Assembly: GCA_037576195.1 (NCBI GenBank)
Contig: CM075102.1
Location: 39,490,745 to 39,554,744, forward strand
From: Phytoseiulus persimilis
Lineage: Eukaryota > Arthropoda > Arachnida > Mesostigmata > Phytoseiidae
DNA length: 64,000 nt
Direction of reading: 5' to 3'
The notes below the pieces were generated by a model. The model was not told the origin of the DNA. It did no database searches and worked only from the letters and a program-made list of their open reading frames with translations. Made by a program: the position numbers and the translations under genes. Shown piece by piece: positions 35,251-47,328 of the stretch (position 1 is the first letter of the stretch; the number at the start of each line of letters is the position of its first letter).

Positions 35251-38200
35251 CTGCCTCCGACGAGGTTCTGAGCAATGTGGGAAGGTTCTTCCTGGAAGGG
35301 GAAATCATGCTTGAAGCGTGGTGTTTTTCGTGATGTCTCGCTCCTCGTGCCATATGATTTTGACGCCGGGAACCACTCGGATCGGATGTCTCGATGCGGC
35401 AGACGCAGATCGATGACACAAATCATCCGACGGAATGGGCTCTTCACGGACTTCGGCTCCATCTGAAAATGACTGTAGCAATGTGCTTCCTGGGTCGCTT
35501 ACCTCAATTGTTCATCAATGATTCGCTTGATCCCATTCTCAACTTTGGCCCATACTTGTCGTACTGGTTTCAAAGTGGTTGTCGGCTCTTCTGTTGCCAC
35601 CGTCGTTTCATCGTTGTTGCTCTGTGAAAAACGGATTTCGTCGTAGCACCAATTCGATTCATGTCGTCAAACGTCACGCGCCTACCGAGGCTTTTTGCTG
35701 TCCGACCCGCCAATCTCCGGCGAGGTCTTGAGTCTTGCTTCTTTCGATTCAGCGGTGCTCATTCGAGATCCAATTCATTCAGAACGTTTCCCCATTCTTG
35801 TTTTCCGTGTCCTCAGTGGTTTGACGCAGAGAGTTCGATTTATCGCACGCCATCGGGGCAATCTGTCAGTCCATGGGGGAGAATCACGACGCGTCAACCG
35901 AAATAGGATCCCATGAAAAACGACGCCTCGTACTCGTGTATTGAGCGGGATTTTTTCCTCAGACAGCTATCGAAATCGCCATGTCGGTGAGGTTTCACCG
36001 CTGCTCAACTTGATACGGACGTCAAGTTTCTGTTTGCTTTTGGCAGCTTTGAGTGGAAGCTTCTTCTGCTTCAACGGCAGCGCGTCAGAATGTTACGAAG
36101 GCGTCAACAAGATCGTCGAAAGCTTATTGCTCGAAAGCCGATACAGGAGCTTGGTGCCTCGCTTGTCGGTCGACTGTGTTCTTGACGTGATATGTTTGAG
36201 GTGATCCACGGATGATTTCAGCACTGGGTGACACCGTTTGTGCACATGCGGCTGCTTGGAGGCGTGCGTTTTTCACGACACGAGAGGTACGTGAGAACGG
36301 GAAAGATATCGGGATCACACCGCCTGGGCAGAAACGCCCTTAGGATCCGGAATGCTTGTGTTCCGAATTTTCTCCAAGGCTCTCGTTTTCCACCTGTTTC
36401 CGAGTGGCTCTCTGTAATTGATATCCATGTTCAACGCTCTGTAGCGTTCCATTGTTCCAAGGACCGCGCGTTCAGCCGTTTGATAAACGCCGCTTCCGTT
36501 TTCGGGTCCACAACGGATAAGTTCTCTTCATTACGTGCGCGATATTTTCCCTCTCCCGATCGCTGGCTTGCCGTCGAATGCAGCAGTTTGAATTTTTCCG
36601 AAGTGACGAGCCACCCATTCCAAGTTGGAATGTTAAAAATGGCTGCCGACCGCTCCGAATCTATGTCAGTGTAGTAATCGAAGCAAATCAATCCCTTCGA
36701 CTCTCCCGACACGACGCACGTATCATTCCGAGCGAATTTGTACCATTCCGACCCATTTATCCGCCACATCGCTTCTTCTTCCGCAGTTTTTTTCCGATTT
36801 TCGTCACCTGGTGGGAATGACTCCGGCAGGGGTGACTGAATTCGTTTATTTTCTGTTTGTTTTCCTCATGAATGATTAATCAGTTCTCATCAGGGGTTCG
36901 TTCTCAAATCGGAAAACTGTGATCATTCACCTCAAGAACAGAAGCCAACCACACTTTTTGTCAATTAGCTTGCTCGACTAGGCGAGAGATTGTTCGTGAA
37001 TCAATGTCGACAGAACAGCCTTGTACTCTGCACCCCAGGAATTATGTGATAATAAGCAGAATGTTTTTCCAAGTAAGGCGACGTTGCGTGTCCGCGTCGA
37101 ACAGCATACAGTACCTGCAGCAATCGGGAACGCTTTCATTCCATCTGCTGTGGTATCGATGCATGCGTGTCGGCGACCCGCTGGTGTCGCAGGCGCGAGA
37201 AAGCTTCTTCTGTAACGACCCTCATAGCGAAATCCACCAGCGACCTCGCTAATCCTTACGAGGTTGTTTCTTCCTGACTACTGACGGTGTTGTAAGGGTA
37301 CTTTCCCGCAGTGCAATCAACTCTAGCCGAAAGTCTCTTGATGCATAAAGGGGTCAACGCCTCGCGGACGATGCAACTTATTTGTCAACCATCGCTTCGA
37401 TTGTTTCCATGTGTCGGCAACTAGTTTTATTGGAGCAGCTGAAGTTATCGGTGAAGGTTCACGACCTGTCTAGCTGAACATCTTCCCCTAGTTTCTCGGA
37501 TTCGTCCTATTATTCGTGGTCGCCGGAACCGGCAGTCACCGCGAAACCCCGAAAGTGAGAGCGAGGCAGAAACACAGTTTCCCCTTCGAAGTTGTATTGT
37601 TTGGTAGGTTTTGCTGTGGCATAACTCCGAAACAGTCACCACCTGCTATGCAATGCTTCGGCTGGATGGGAACACTCAAGCGAAGTTCGAGAAGAAAAAA
37701 CCTCATTAGTGCGGAAACTGCGAACCGGGAAAAGGTCCGACAAGGCTGGTTCAAATATGACCTATGTCGGCTGGACAAGAATCTGGTCGGAACATGACGG
37801 GGAACCTCTTGAATTTTAAACGAAGCGACTAATAAACAAAGCTTATGTCTTCCCTCCGTGGCCGAAATACGGTGTCCAGTCGACGCCGGTGGTCAGTCGA
37901 ATTCTCCGAATGTTGCCGGTCGGTTATGAAAGTCCGTCTTTTTGACCGCCGTTTGCCTTCCGCCCAGACCAGAGCTTGAAACAAAGACGACTTCAGTTGA
38001 ACGCCAGGCTGAGCGCGGTGAGACGCGGGATTGGGGATAATTTGGCTCCGTTTCGGGAAAATCATCCAAAGCTCCTTCGTAGTGCGCACTTTTTTCTTAA
38101 CAAGGCTTAGTTCCTCAGTCGCTCGATCTAAAGGACTCCAGAATGGGCTCTATGCGGCCCTTGGCTGGATTCACCGATTTCAAGAGCTCGGACTCGTTCG

Positions 38201-39850
38201 GCTAGACAACGCGGTTCATTTTCCGCCAACGTTCTCGGAAGGAATCTTTGACTTTCACGAATGAACGTAATTACAAGCAACGCTATCCGCCGGTCTGGTC
38301 GTATGTTTGCGCGTGTGAACGAGCGAGCGCGCCTTCCAATGAAGAATCGGTTGAACGGTTACAACATTTAGCTCGCTCAGCTTCTAATACGCCTCCGTAG
38401 CGCGTTTCCTCGATCCTACCGTCGGGAGCGATGTTCGCGGTGCCCGCTCATCCACCTGTTCGTCTGTATCTTTTCAGACTGAAAGATCCGTTGGACGATG
38501 TTCGAGCACGCCAGGCGGAAATTCTCCCCAGATCATGAGTACCGTTGGAAGTCGGAGAAAGTGGAAGCGACAGAATCGTCTGATCCCGTAGCAAATAATC
38601 GAATCTGCTTTCTGCATAGCTGAAATTCTGTTGATGTTCCAGCTGAGCTATCAGCACCGATATCTGAATTATTCAGCCGGGCTCAAGTTTGGACCAGTGC
38701 TCGAAAACAAACAGAGATGTTACGCAACCCGATCACGAACATCAGAACCGGTGGAAACCATGTCAAGCAGGAACGGGAATCGAGAGTCTAACCTCCCGTT
38801 CGAAGCATGTAACACTCAAATCGAAACGATGAGTGAAACTCGCGGAAAAAGAACGTTCCGCTACAATTTTCGACCGTCCGAGGACGGACAACCAGACCCT
38901 TTGGGAGTCGAAACTGAACGGAATCCTTCTTCCACGAAAAGTCTCCGGGAATCGAGAGTTCCGTCCAAGTGAAGTTCATTGTAGCGGATCAGAACTCCCA
39001 GCGATCGTCCGTGAGTCTTGAGAAATTCGGATGCGCTTCGAAAACCGTGCTTTGCGGAATTAAAGTTTCTCGTTCGGCCCGCCTGAGCCGACTGTCGTCG
39101 GCCATTCAGGAAGATCGCTAACTCTAAAAAACACAGATGAAAATTCATCTTTGGCCAACTCCGTGGAGCTGATCCCGCTCATTGGAGCATGAGAAAGCGA
39201 ACTGGAGGAATGTGGTCACGAAACTTCACCCTTGGACGTTTGAGCTTTCAAGAGCAGTTTGAGTGGGGACTGTCTTTTGAAGCGCGTGATCGCGTAGAAC
39301 GTCGGAGGTGAACTCTTTGCCCACCTCCGGCTCCCATAACGAAAGATAGATCGTTAGCGGTAATGTCTTTCTTGATGGTTGCCCTTAAGTGCACTTTTTA
39401 TGCTCTCTCAAACAACGATATTCGATAGCTTCGTCTGAAGAAAGCAGAAAGCTTCAAACTCGTGTAACTGCAACGTCTGAATTGACCAACGCGAAGACTG
39501 GGACTGAGCGGATTCCTCCGTTGACTGCCCGGGAAACCCATGGACACGAATCGGAAAATCCTGAAGCATGACATCCCAACCGAAGAATGGAGCGGTTATT
39601 TTCCTCCACTGGTTTTTGGCCATCTCGACCAGGCTTCAACCTGATGGAAATGCCGATATGTTTGCGGGTTTGGAGCGAAACATTTTTCCAGGCGTATTGT
39701 TTCTTTCTTCTCTAGAGAATATTCACCCGCCAGATCTATTCAACAAGGACGCGTCGTCAGTGCTGTATCAAGTCCAGACATGTAGCTGGTCGCATCTCCT
39801 AGTTCCGTCTCTGGAATATATGTAGTCCACGTGAGTCGTCAACCACTCAC
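35251..39850. other. Gene-poor region
   Basis: A coherent-looking minus frame at 36431-36769 (112 codons, containing IPTWNGWLVTSEKFKLLHS) overlaps a plus frame of 148 codons at 36228-36674. Neither resembles a family I know. Nothing else stands out. Confidence 0.3.
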
Positions 39851-39961
39851 CAAAATTGTTGTAGTTTCATCCTGCGCAGAGCAGATTGCGCCGACCTGGA
39901 GGAAAATCAGGATCAAGACTCCTCGCAGGACGACTTTCCGTCGTCCGCAGCTGGCGCCCAT
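39851..39961 (-). CDS. Candidate first exon of a secreted protein
   Basis: ATG-started frame of 37 codons ending exactly at a GTGAGT donor. The product MGASCGRRKVVLRGVLILIF continues LQVGAICSAQDETTTIL: a basic N-terminus, a hydrophobic core and a small-residue site (CSA-Q) typical of signal peptidase cleavage. The next exon could begin after an AG near 39800, but no family resemblance follows. The gene is therefore incomplete and its function unknown. Confidence 0.35.
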
Positions 39962-42408
39962 TTCCGCACAAAGTAGGATCACAATTATTCACGCACTACA
40001 CGTTGACGCTGAGCTTGGCGACGAGATCCACCAAAACACTAGGAATGCACGCTTGGACAATCCAACTGCGGGGTTTGTCCGTAAGTCCGTCTGTCACTCG
40101 ATCCCACAGAGAGATATATGATTTTCCTTTCTTGTGGTTACGGACTTGACTGTTCCACCGGATTCAGCCGCAGCATCTGGGCGGAGGCGGTGGAATGCTT
40201 TCTATGATGCCGATGAAGACTGATAAGTTTTTCTCATAGAGGTACGCTCGCACGCGTCAGTGATTCCATACTTGCCACGCAGCGAGTGACATTATCCAGA
40301 TGAAGCGAGGCGGGAAGAGTCGAATACACCACTAACAATTGTATCCTCGAGAGAAGGAACTTCCTTACGCACAAACTTGCACACGACGAAACTGTTCAAG
40401 GCGAGAAGGAACTGAGTTTCCACCACGAGCGATTCACTTCAGTGATTGTCCAAGATTTACGTGGTCGGTGACTGTGGAACTTATTTGGTGAGCTTTCCGC
40501 AGCGATTCCGTAGCAAACCTTCCTCGTGAAATCGTCGCTCTCCGAAGCTGAGTGAACCTTCCAGAGATTTCTTGCTCTCCGCCGATCCAAATGATGATGA
40601 TCTCGTTCCCTGGAATTGTGACGACCCGATCTGAAGCTAAATGGAAGACCCGCACCGCGCGCGCGACTGGTTAGCCGCGAGAGAAAGTGAAGCGAATGCC
40701 AACGAAGTTGGTTGGCGAAGGGCGAAAGCCGACTTGCCCTCAGCAGCGGGCAGAACCCCGTTACCCGTTCTTGAGGGAATGGGTACCTTAGCAACGGCGA
40801 GCGAATATTATGATATTTTATTATATTGGGAATTCGACATCGTGGATCCTTGTTTGGATCGGTACAGGACAGAACAAGTAGTTCCATTCAGGCGGAGGTC
40901 CCTCGATCGGCTAGCAGAGTTGTTCACATCCATCTTCCGCTCTCCAATGCCCAGTGAATTCCCGCGAAACAATGTCCTCCCTGTCGCGAAAATCAGGGCT
41001 TCGCTCATTCATATCCTGATCGATCACCAAGTGATGGCCGAGTCATCACCAATAAGCGAAAGGACGAAGACTCATTGACCGGGCTGTCTCTGAGCGCTGA
41101 AATTTCGTGCTCAGCTTCTCTTCCCCGCTCCAACAGCTCTCATCGGGGATGTCGCCTACTCTCCGGAGAAGAGTGCACAAACATCAGTGAGCCACAGAGC
41201 GACGAAGTGACAAAGAAGACCATGATAAGGCTCTGCTCCCCAGTTGGAATGTGCTTTTGGCGCATTTGGTAGATGTATTGGGGACTTCTCAATGTTCTGG
41301 TTAACAACGCGGGTCCGGCCCTGCGGCACTAAGAACAAGCCCAGCAGGAAACCACCGTTTTGATAGCTTAGCTCGCCAGAAATCATCGAGGTCGCTTTCC
41401 AGATCGATATCTGAATTTATTAATCAGCGCTTTGAATGCCACCCCAAGGTTCTCTGATTTAATTCCAAGTAGCCATCGATAAATCCCAAGCTCCAAAAAC
41501 ATCGCTTGCTGTCGAGCGCATGCCGACGAATACGATCTCCGCAGGGAAACGCAGACAAAGCATGCGATCGTGAAGGGAGAAGCGGATTCCGAGTGTTTGA
41601 TCATCGAAGCAAAGAGTATTCTCATGAACCTGCGCTATGTCCGTTTCGTATCCCCACAGCTTAATGCCCGCTTTCAGCATAGCACGTCAGCCAATCCGTA
41701 GCTGGGAGATTCTTGAACTCCCATCCACCGCCCTTCGCTCCGATTCGGGACAACTTGGCTTGTGCATCATAGAAGATTCTCGGATCATCTTCATTATCGC
41801 TAGAATAAGGTTCGACCCAACATTGAGGGATTTTCTATCGTCGTGCTGCACTTCGACCCCTCACCATATCCTTGTACCATCCATCGCAGAGGTCACCGAG
41901 GTTCTTACCTCGTCTATAACCCATGTGAAAGTCGCTCGCCATGCTCCACCCAGAACCATGCCCCATAATCAAAACCGATAGACAACCGAGGAAGACCCGG
42001 AATATGTTTTTGGAAGATTCGAATTTTGCCTCGTGCACGGGAAGGACGTTTCTGCGGTTATCTCGGCATCCATTCAGTGATTCTTTGATGCACGAACACA
42101 ACATCGGAATCAATGAGTTTGCGACTCCTCATGTGTTGTCCGACTCGTTTCCAGGGAAAATTGCGGGACATCGTGGCTCAGGGAAGTGCAACGGGTCAAA
42201 ATGCGAAGCTTCACCCTCGCATTGTTGCTATTCAACGGCGATTCAATCTAGCGGTCAGACAACATCCGGGCATAATCCAAACTATCATATTTCAATGGAT
42301 ACTATTTGTCATTTCAAACAAACTGCACCGCAAGGAGCCGGCCGCCTTTATTCAGTTCGCGGGTTCTTGAGATCGCTTCTTCGCCCACGAGTCTTCACCT
42401 CGACTTGA
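39962..42408. other. Gene-poor region
   Basis: Open frames include plus 40641-41078 (145 codons), minus 40396-40887 (163 codons), minus 41459-41680 and minus 41835-42113. The last contains NIFRVFLGCLSVLIMG, a possible signal segment, and GDLCDGWYKDM before a possible GTGAGG donor. None could be joined into a recognisable gene. Confidence 0.3.
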
Positions 42409-42657
42409 ATGCTTGTTTGGAGAATTACTTTCCCTTTTTTCTGTGGCCTGTTACTCCTCAGACTGAGTGCGAGCCATCTTTCCCGATTCCAGGATCAAAC
42501 GATCTTCAAGGAGGAGTTGAACTCGATCAGTTCGACTCAACCCGGTTTCACGCTCAGGCTCACACTCTCAACGCATCATCGAAGTTTCAGGGTGTACGAA
42601 TCCGGCAGGCGGATACGTTAGATCGACTACAGAAATGATCCTGTGAAGTACGATCTT
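42409..42657 (+). CDS. Small secreted-protein ORF, copy 1 of a repeat
   Basis: A 70-codon frame at 42409-42621 begins MLVWRITFPFFCGLLLLRLS, a good signal peptide, and ends HHRSFRVYESGRRIR before a TAG. From about 42447 to 42657 the DNA matches 44779-44989 with many substitutions. In the tail the changes are conservative at protein level (RVYESGRRIR against RMYESGKRIR). The DNA match continues past the stop into what would read IDYRNDPVKYDL, so the TAG may be a mutation or lie in a short intron. No family is assigned. Confidence 0.35.
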
Positions 42658-44778
42658 GAAGATTCATTGCTGAGAGCAATCATCTCAATCAGAGATCGGC
42701 TCCTGCATCCGGGACATCATGCAACGCGAATGCCAAACTTGGTGAACTAATTTCAATGCCCTGCAATCGTTGATGGATCACAAGGCTCCGTAGGGTTGGG
42801 CACGGATTTTCTGTTATTCCGGTTGGGTCCTTCTACCGTTGGGGTGAGAGTCACACCGGAAATATGCCTCAGAGCTGACGCTATGCCCCCGGGTCTATCG
42901 AACTCAGTCGCTTCAGCACTCGACGCCCTCTCCGGGAAGGTGTTTGATTCAGCACCGACATGCAGAGCCTTTCCCATGAGCCGCGAGACACAAGAGAACT
43001 TTGGGATGCATCGACTCAGCTCCGGTTCCGACCGGTGCTACTCCGCGGCTGAGCGGCGAACGACCCCTCTTGCTGGGTTTTTTTCTCGCGGTATCTTGGC
43101 TCCAGAAGAGAATTTCGCAAGATATTTTCTCAGCCGTACCTCTACTACCAAACGGGGAAGGTTAATGATATCGCGTCCAATCAAGTTGAGCTGATTTTCT
43201 ATCTGATTCCTCATTTCAGCTGCTGGTGAAACGGGAGACTGTCTTCCTCTCTGAATTGAGGCGACACACCTCCAATATTTCAATAAACGAGCTGCCCTTC
43301 GGTTCTCCATCACCCGAAAGGATTTCCGTTCGCTGGAGCATCATGCCAGCCAGGAACTCCACGGCAAGGAGCGTTTGTCGGCCCAGCGTGAGGAGAGTGC
43401 CCGAAAACTAGAGTATCCACGGTAAACATTGCACTCTCATGTGTGTTCGGGAGATAACACGATGCGAAGCGGCCGATCTGTTGCCGACTGATCGAATAAA
43501 CGTTATTCCACGAGAAGTCCAATCTTGTCTGGGACTCGGGGACTGCGTCCTCCAATACGATGTCAAACTTTGCTTTCGAATTCCTTGTTAGCATAAACAT
43601 CGACAGAGAACAATAACACGTCATGAAACCGAGTCAGTCTTCCGGAAGGCGACGCAGGGTTTTCTAAGACGGGGAATGGTTCGTTTGTGATGGCCTCGAT
43701 TAGACGGGAGGTGGTTTTTTCCATATCAGAAACTCTCATGTGAATGAGTATCGAGCCGATCAGACCGTCCCTCAATTTCTCGGAGCCCACGGTGGACCCA
43801 TCCTCAAGAGAGAGTGCAACAAGATGTCCACGGTCGAGCCAGGAGGAGCCCATTTCCGAGCCCAGCACTGGAATCCATCTCCGGGGAGGAACGAAACGAT
43901 CTCCCAGACTGGAAGATGGATTATGACACCGGAAGTAGAAACACAAGCGTGAAACGTTCAGCATTCTTCTGTGTTTTCTGTTATTCAGCCGCTTTCAGAA
44001 TTACCTCGTTTGTGAGAGTTATCTCGTCGGTGAATAACAACGCACCGATCAAGCTCTGTTCTTCGGGCCGTCAAATTTTCTCTGTCGACGGCTCTTCTAC
44101 GAATCATTGTTCTTCCAGAGAAAAACTCCTCGAAGACACTTGTTTCTTGGCTCGTGATTGATGGACGCCAACGAACACCTGCTGCAGTGGAACTGGATCG
44201 CCATGGCTCAAACGAAGCATCCGGTGAGCAATCGCGGATGTTCGATAATTCAGCGTAATCCAAGTACCAGGACAGACCAAGAGATCGAAACTCATCTGAG
44301 CAACTGTAAATGGGTTTCAGGTCCCAGACGCGGCGCCGGCGAAGCGAAAATCAATCAAGGAAATTAATGGTTCTTGAGAAACTGTCGTGAGCGAGAATTT
44401 ACTGACAGGCTCTCCCATTTGCCACGATCGTTTCTAATCTTTCTAGGTACAGCGGCGTCTTCATCACGGCAGAGATGATAATCCGTTGTAAGCACGTAAA
44501 TATGTCAGCATTCTCATCATTGCTAGAGGTTTACGCAGGGATTTCGAAGTTTTTTTCACATGGGACGTGCTTCTCTTGCCAACGACGCCTCCAGTTAGGA
44601 TGGCACATTCATCACCCTGTACACTTCGAGTCTTGCATCTCGATCATCATCAGCTGTACCTGTGGAGAGTTTCCCGGTAGAGCCTGGGAAATCCTCTGCC
44701 CTACCGCCGGGAGCGAGTGACGTCTCGTGGTTTGCACCATTCGCGTAGACTCGGAGTTTATATCTTTGGATTGCTTAC
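42658..44778. other. Region between the two repeat copies
   Basis: Minus-strand frames at 43310-43624 and 43563-43964 overlap and look protein-like in composition, but they are in different frames and resemble no family I know. They may be a frameshifted old gene. Confidence 0.25.
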
Positions 44779-44989
44779 ACCTGAAACCGCTCAGACTGAG
44801 TGCGGGCCATCTCCCCCGTCACCGGGGTCGAACGATCTTCAAGGGGTACAGAGAGCCATCGGCTCTGCGTTCTCCAGTTTCACGCTCAAGCTCGCACCCT
44901 CAGTGCATCATCGAAGCTTCAGGATGTACGAATCCGGCAAGCGGATACGTTAGATCGACTACAGAAATGATCCTGTGAAGTACGATCTT
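44779..44989 (+). repeat. Diverged second copy of the 42.4-kb segment
   Basis: Matches 42447-42657 along its whole length: cagactgagtgcg(a/g)gccatct, then gatcttcaagg, and a final stretch of over 40 nearly identical bases from tacgaatccggcaagcggat to tacgatctt. Small indels put the two halves in different frames, and the signal-peptide start of copy 1 is not preserved. It is most likely a broken tandem duplicate. Confidence 0.7.
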
Positions 44990-45357
44990 AATTCAGTGTA
45001 GCGCGAAGCTGAGTCTAGCAATGATACAGGCTGACCGCCGGCCGGGCTGGTGGCCTGCACGTTCTTCCAACTCTTCAGTCACGGCTCGGCATTTTCGTCA
45101 TTCTCCATGTAACCAAACTGCTCGCGACGACTCGAACTGGGATTCTATAATTCTGTCGTCCACGAAAGACGCTCGTGGATCCAGCCGATCGGATTCATCC
45201 TGAAATTTGGCCACGCTAGGCGAAAGAGAAAGCTTGGGGCGTTCCTGGAAACGCCATGGCTTGATACTCTGAGCGCTATGAGAAGGCTCGCGATCCGACT
45301 GCTCAGCTACAAGACGCAAACCCAACGGCGGCGCCAGCTTTTTCTCCCCAATGCTGC

Positions 45358-45430
45358 AAGTCATCGTCGTCGTTGTCGTCGTCGTTGTTGTTGTCATCGC
45401 CGTCGCCATCGTCGTCGTCGCCGCGATTTC
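45358..45430. repeat. GTC/GTT-type trinucleotide repeat
   Basis: Imperfect microsatellite of gtc, gtt and gcc triplets. It creates spurious Arg-rich and Thr-rich open frames on the two strands. Confidence 0.9.
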
Positions 45431-46548
45431 CGACGCCTTATGCCAAAGATGATACAACAGATAGCCCCGCAGTCGTTTCAGAGTGCTTGAAAATATCATC
45501 CATGAAGCACTCACATTCGGATTAGAGATGTATCTGATTCAACCAGAGAGGTTCCGACTTTCCAAGAAGAGAAAACCAGGCAGTTTGAATGGAGTTTCAT
45601 TATTCAGAGGGTTTTATCTGGATGCACTCTCTCGGCATGTTTAGATACAAGAGACATTCGAGACACTCGCTAGCCGTCTTCAGTTTCTTGACTCGACGAA
45701 TACTATCTTCCCTTGTTTGAGTTTACTTGAAATCGCATCGAGGCTAGCCTCATAGATCCTGAAGATTACGAGGCTCCAGCCGTCATGGCCTCATGCTGGC
45801 GCCGCCACCTCATGAGATCAAGGGGAATTCATGTATCTCAACATGAAATTGAAGAACATACGTTCCACTGGTGTTCTGGATGCTCGCGGCGCGTGGCTGA
45901 AACAGTGAGTAGCTAGCACCAACAACAGCAACAAGAGGAGAGCCTCGATTCGGCCCGAGATTTCCTGACGAGCTCCGAACTTGCGGTTCAAAGAAAGCTA
46001 TTGAGCTTTCTCGGGCGCTGGTTCTAGAATCTTCACTGGCCGTATATACAGACGCGCCCTGCCACGCGGAGAATTCACGCTCGGGCGGAACACAGGAGCG
46101 ACCGTCATCAGAGACGGCTCACAGCGAGAACCTCAGAGCCGCCGAAACTTTTTAACAGTTATTGTACTCCGGAAAAACCTCGGTTCCATCCTGCTCGTCT
46201 ACGCATCACCACATCGCTCACAACTGACTCTACTCTCAGGGGCTAGCAAGCCCTTAGGCCTCGACAACAGTTTCTACGGAGTATGGGTCGGTGCGATTGA
46301 CAGGTAGAAATGTCAATCGATGCGCATCCGCTCGCTGCCAACCACTCAGCACGAAGCCTGTCCACAGATTCACCGAACGAATATGTATTTCCTCCAGTGA
46401 GCTTCACGATTTTCCCAGGGATCCATTGCTGTAGCGGAGGATGCGTTTCTCGAATTCTGAGCCAAAAGTTCGATACATTTTTGTTATTTATCCATCTAGC
46501 TCAGATCGAGGCAGCTGGCGAGTCAATTGACTCCTCGGATCAGCGCCC
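45431..46548. other. Intergenic, nothing recognised
   Basis: Only short open frames; no RNA gene or element seen. Confidence 0.35.
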
Positions 46549-47328
46549 TCATCTACCCATGGTAACGAGACTCACTGAGACACTCCTCTGGTGAGGAAGT
46601 CGTGTCGTCGAGTGATGACTGAGAAATTCGCGACGCATTCTCTGAGTGGAAGAAACGTAAGCGATCCGAAACAGAAGTTCAGCTCTTGACTGCGTCTTCG
46701 TGACAGCTTCTATTGATTCCCACGAGAGCTCTGGATCGTGGAGCTTCCTCAAGTATTTGACAGCTCTCCCTTCTCGAGATTCCGAATGAATCTTCCAGAA
46801 TATTCCGTTTGACGACGAACAGGGTGACTCTCGCGCGGGGCGTACCTCGAATGGCGGCAGTTTGCTGGAATGAGTCGCGCCCCTGAAAGCCAACGTGATT
46901 TTCTTCTTTTCATCGCCTTCAGGTTGCTTGATCACTGAGCAGAGATACAGGCGATTGCTTTCAGGACGAGAGAAGTTTCGCGCAGTCCAAATGTTTGAGA
47001 CCGCCGAGCCACTACTGAAGTGAGAGATCTTACGCTCCACGTCCAGGTGCTACATGTATTTGTTTTGGACGCACTACGAAAACGAAATGCGCTTACCGGG
47101 AAACTATCTAGGGGACACTGTGGGCGAAGTCTCTCAGATTGCCGCCCAAATCCTCCAATGATTTCTTCGCAGACTCAGTGACTGATTCCTCAGTCCTGAC
47201 GTACAATCTTCCCAGTGCTCTGAACAAGTCGAGTTTTTGAAGAGACTCATCGCTTCATGGCTGTGTGCCTTGCTGTTCATGACCTCTCCTGACGTGAGAA
47301 CGAAAACGAGCAGCTTCCAAGCAAACAT
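46549..47328 (-). CDS. Candidate secreted protein gene, incomplete
   Basis: An ATG at 47328 starts MFAWKLLVFVLTSGEVMNSK, a signal-peptide-like exon. It is followed downstream by a 163-codon frame (47040-46549) whose first part reads SVIKQPEGDEKKKITLAFRG and reaches a possible donor (gtacgc) near 46846. The second part (SIEAVTKTQSRAELLFRIAY) stays open to 46549. Linking the pieces is my inference; the exact joins are not determined. No known domain is recognised. Confidence 0.3.

Noticed and set aside
36431..36769. 112-codon minus frame as a transposase fragment
   Set aside because: The Trp-rich text looked transposase-like at first, but no catalytic or DNA-binding motif of any family could be placed.
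42447..44989. The repeat as an acid sphingomyelinase-like remnant
   Set aside because: A few residues in the second copy (APSV then SFRMYE) faintly recall that family, but none of its metal-binding motifs (D-x-H, G-N-H, H-x-H) are present nearby.
45278..45490. Arg-rich open frame
   Set aside because: Produced by translation of a trinucleotide microsatellite.
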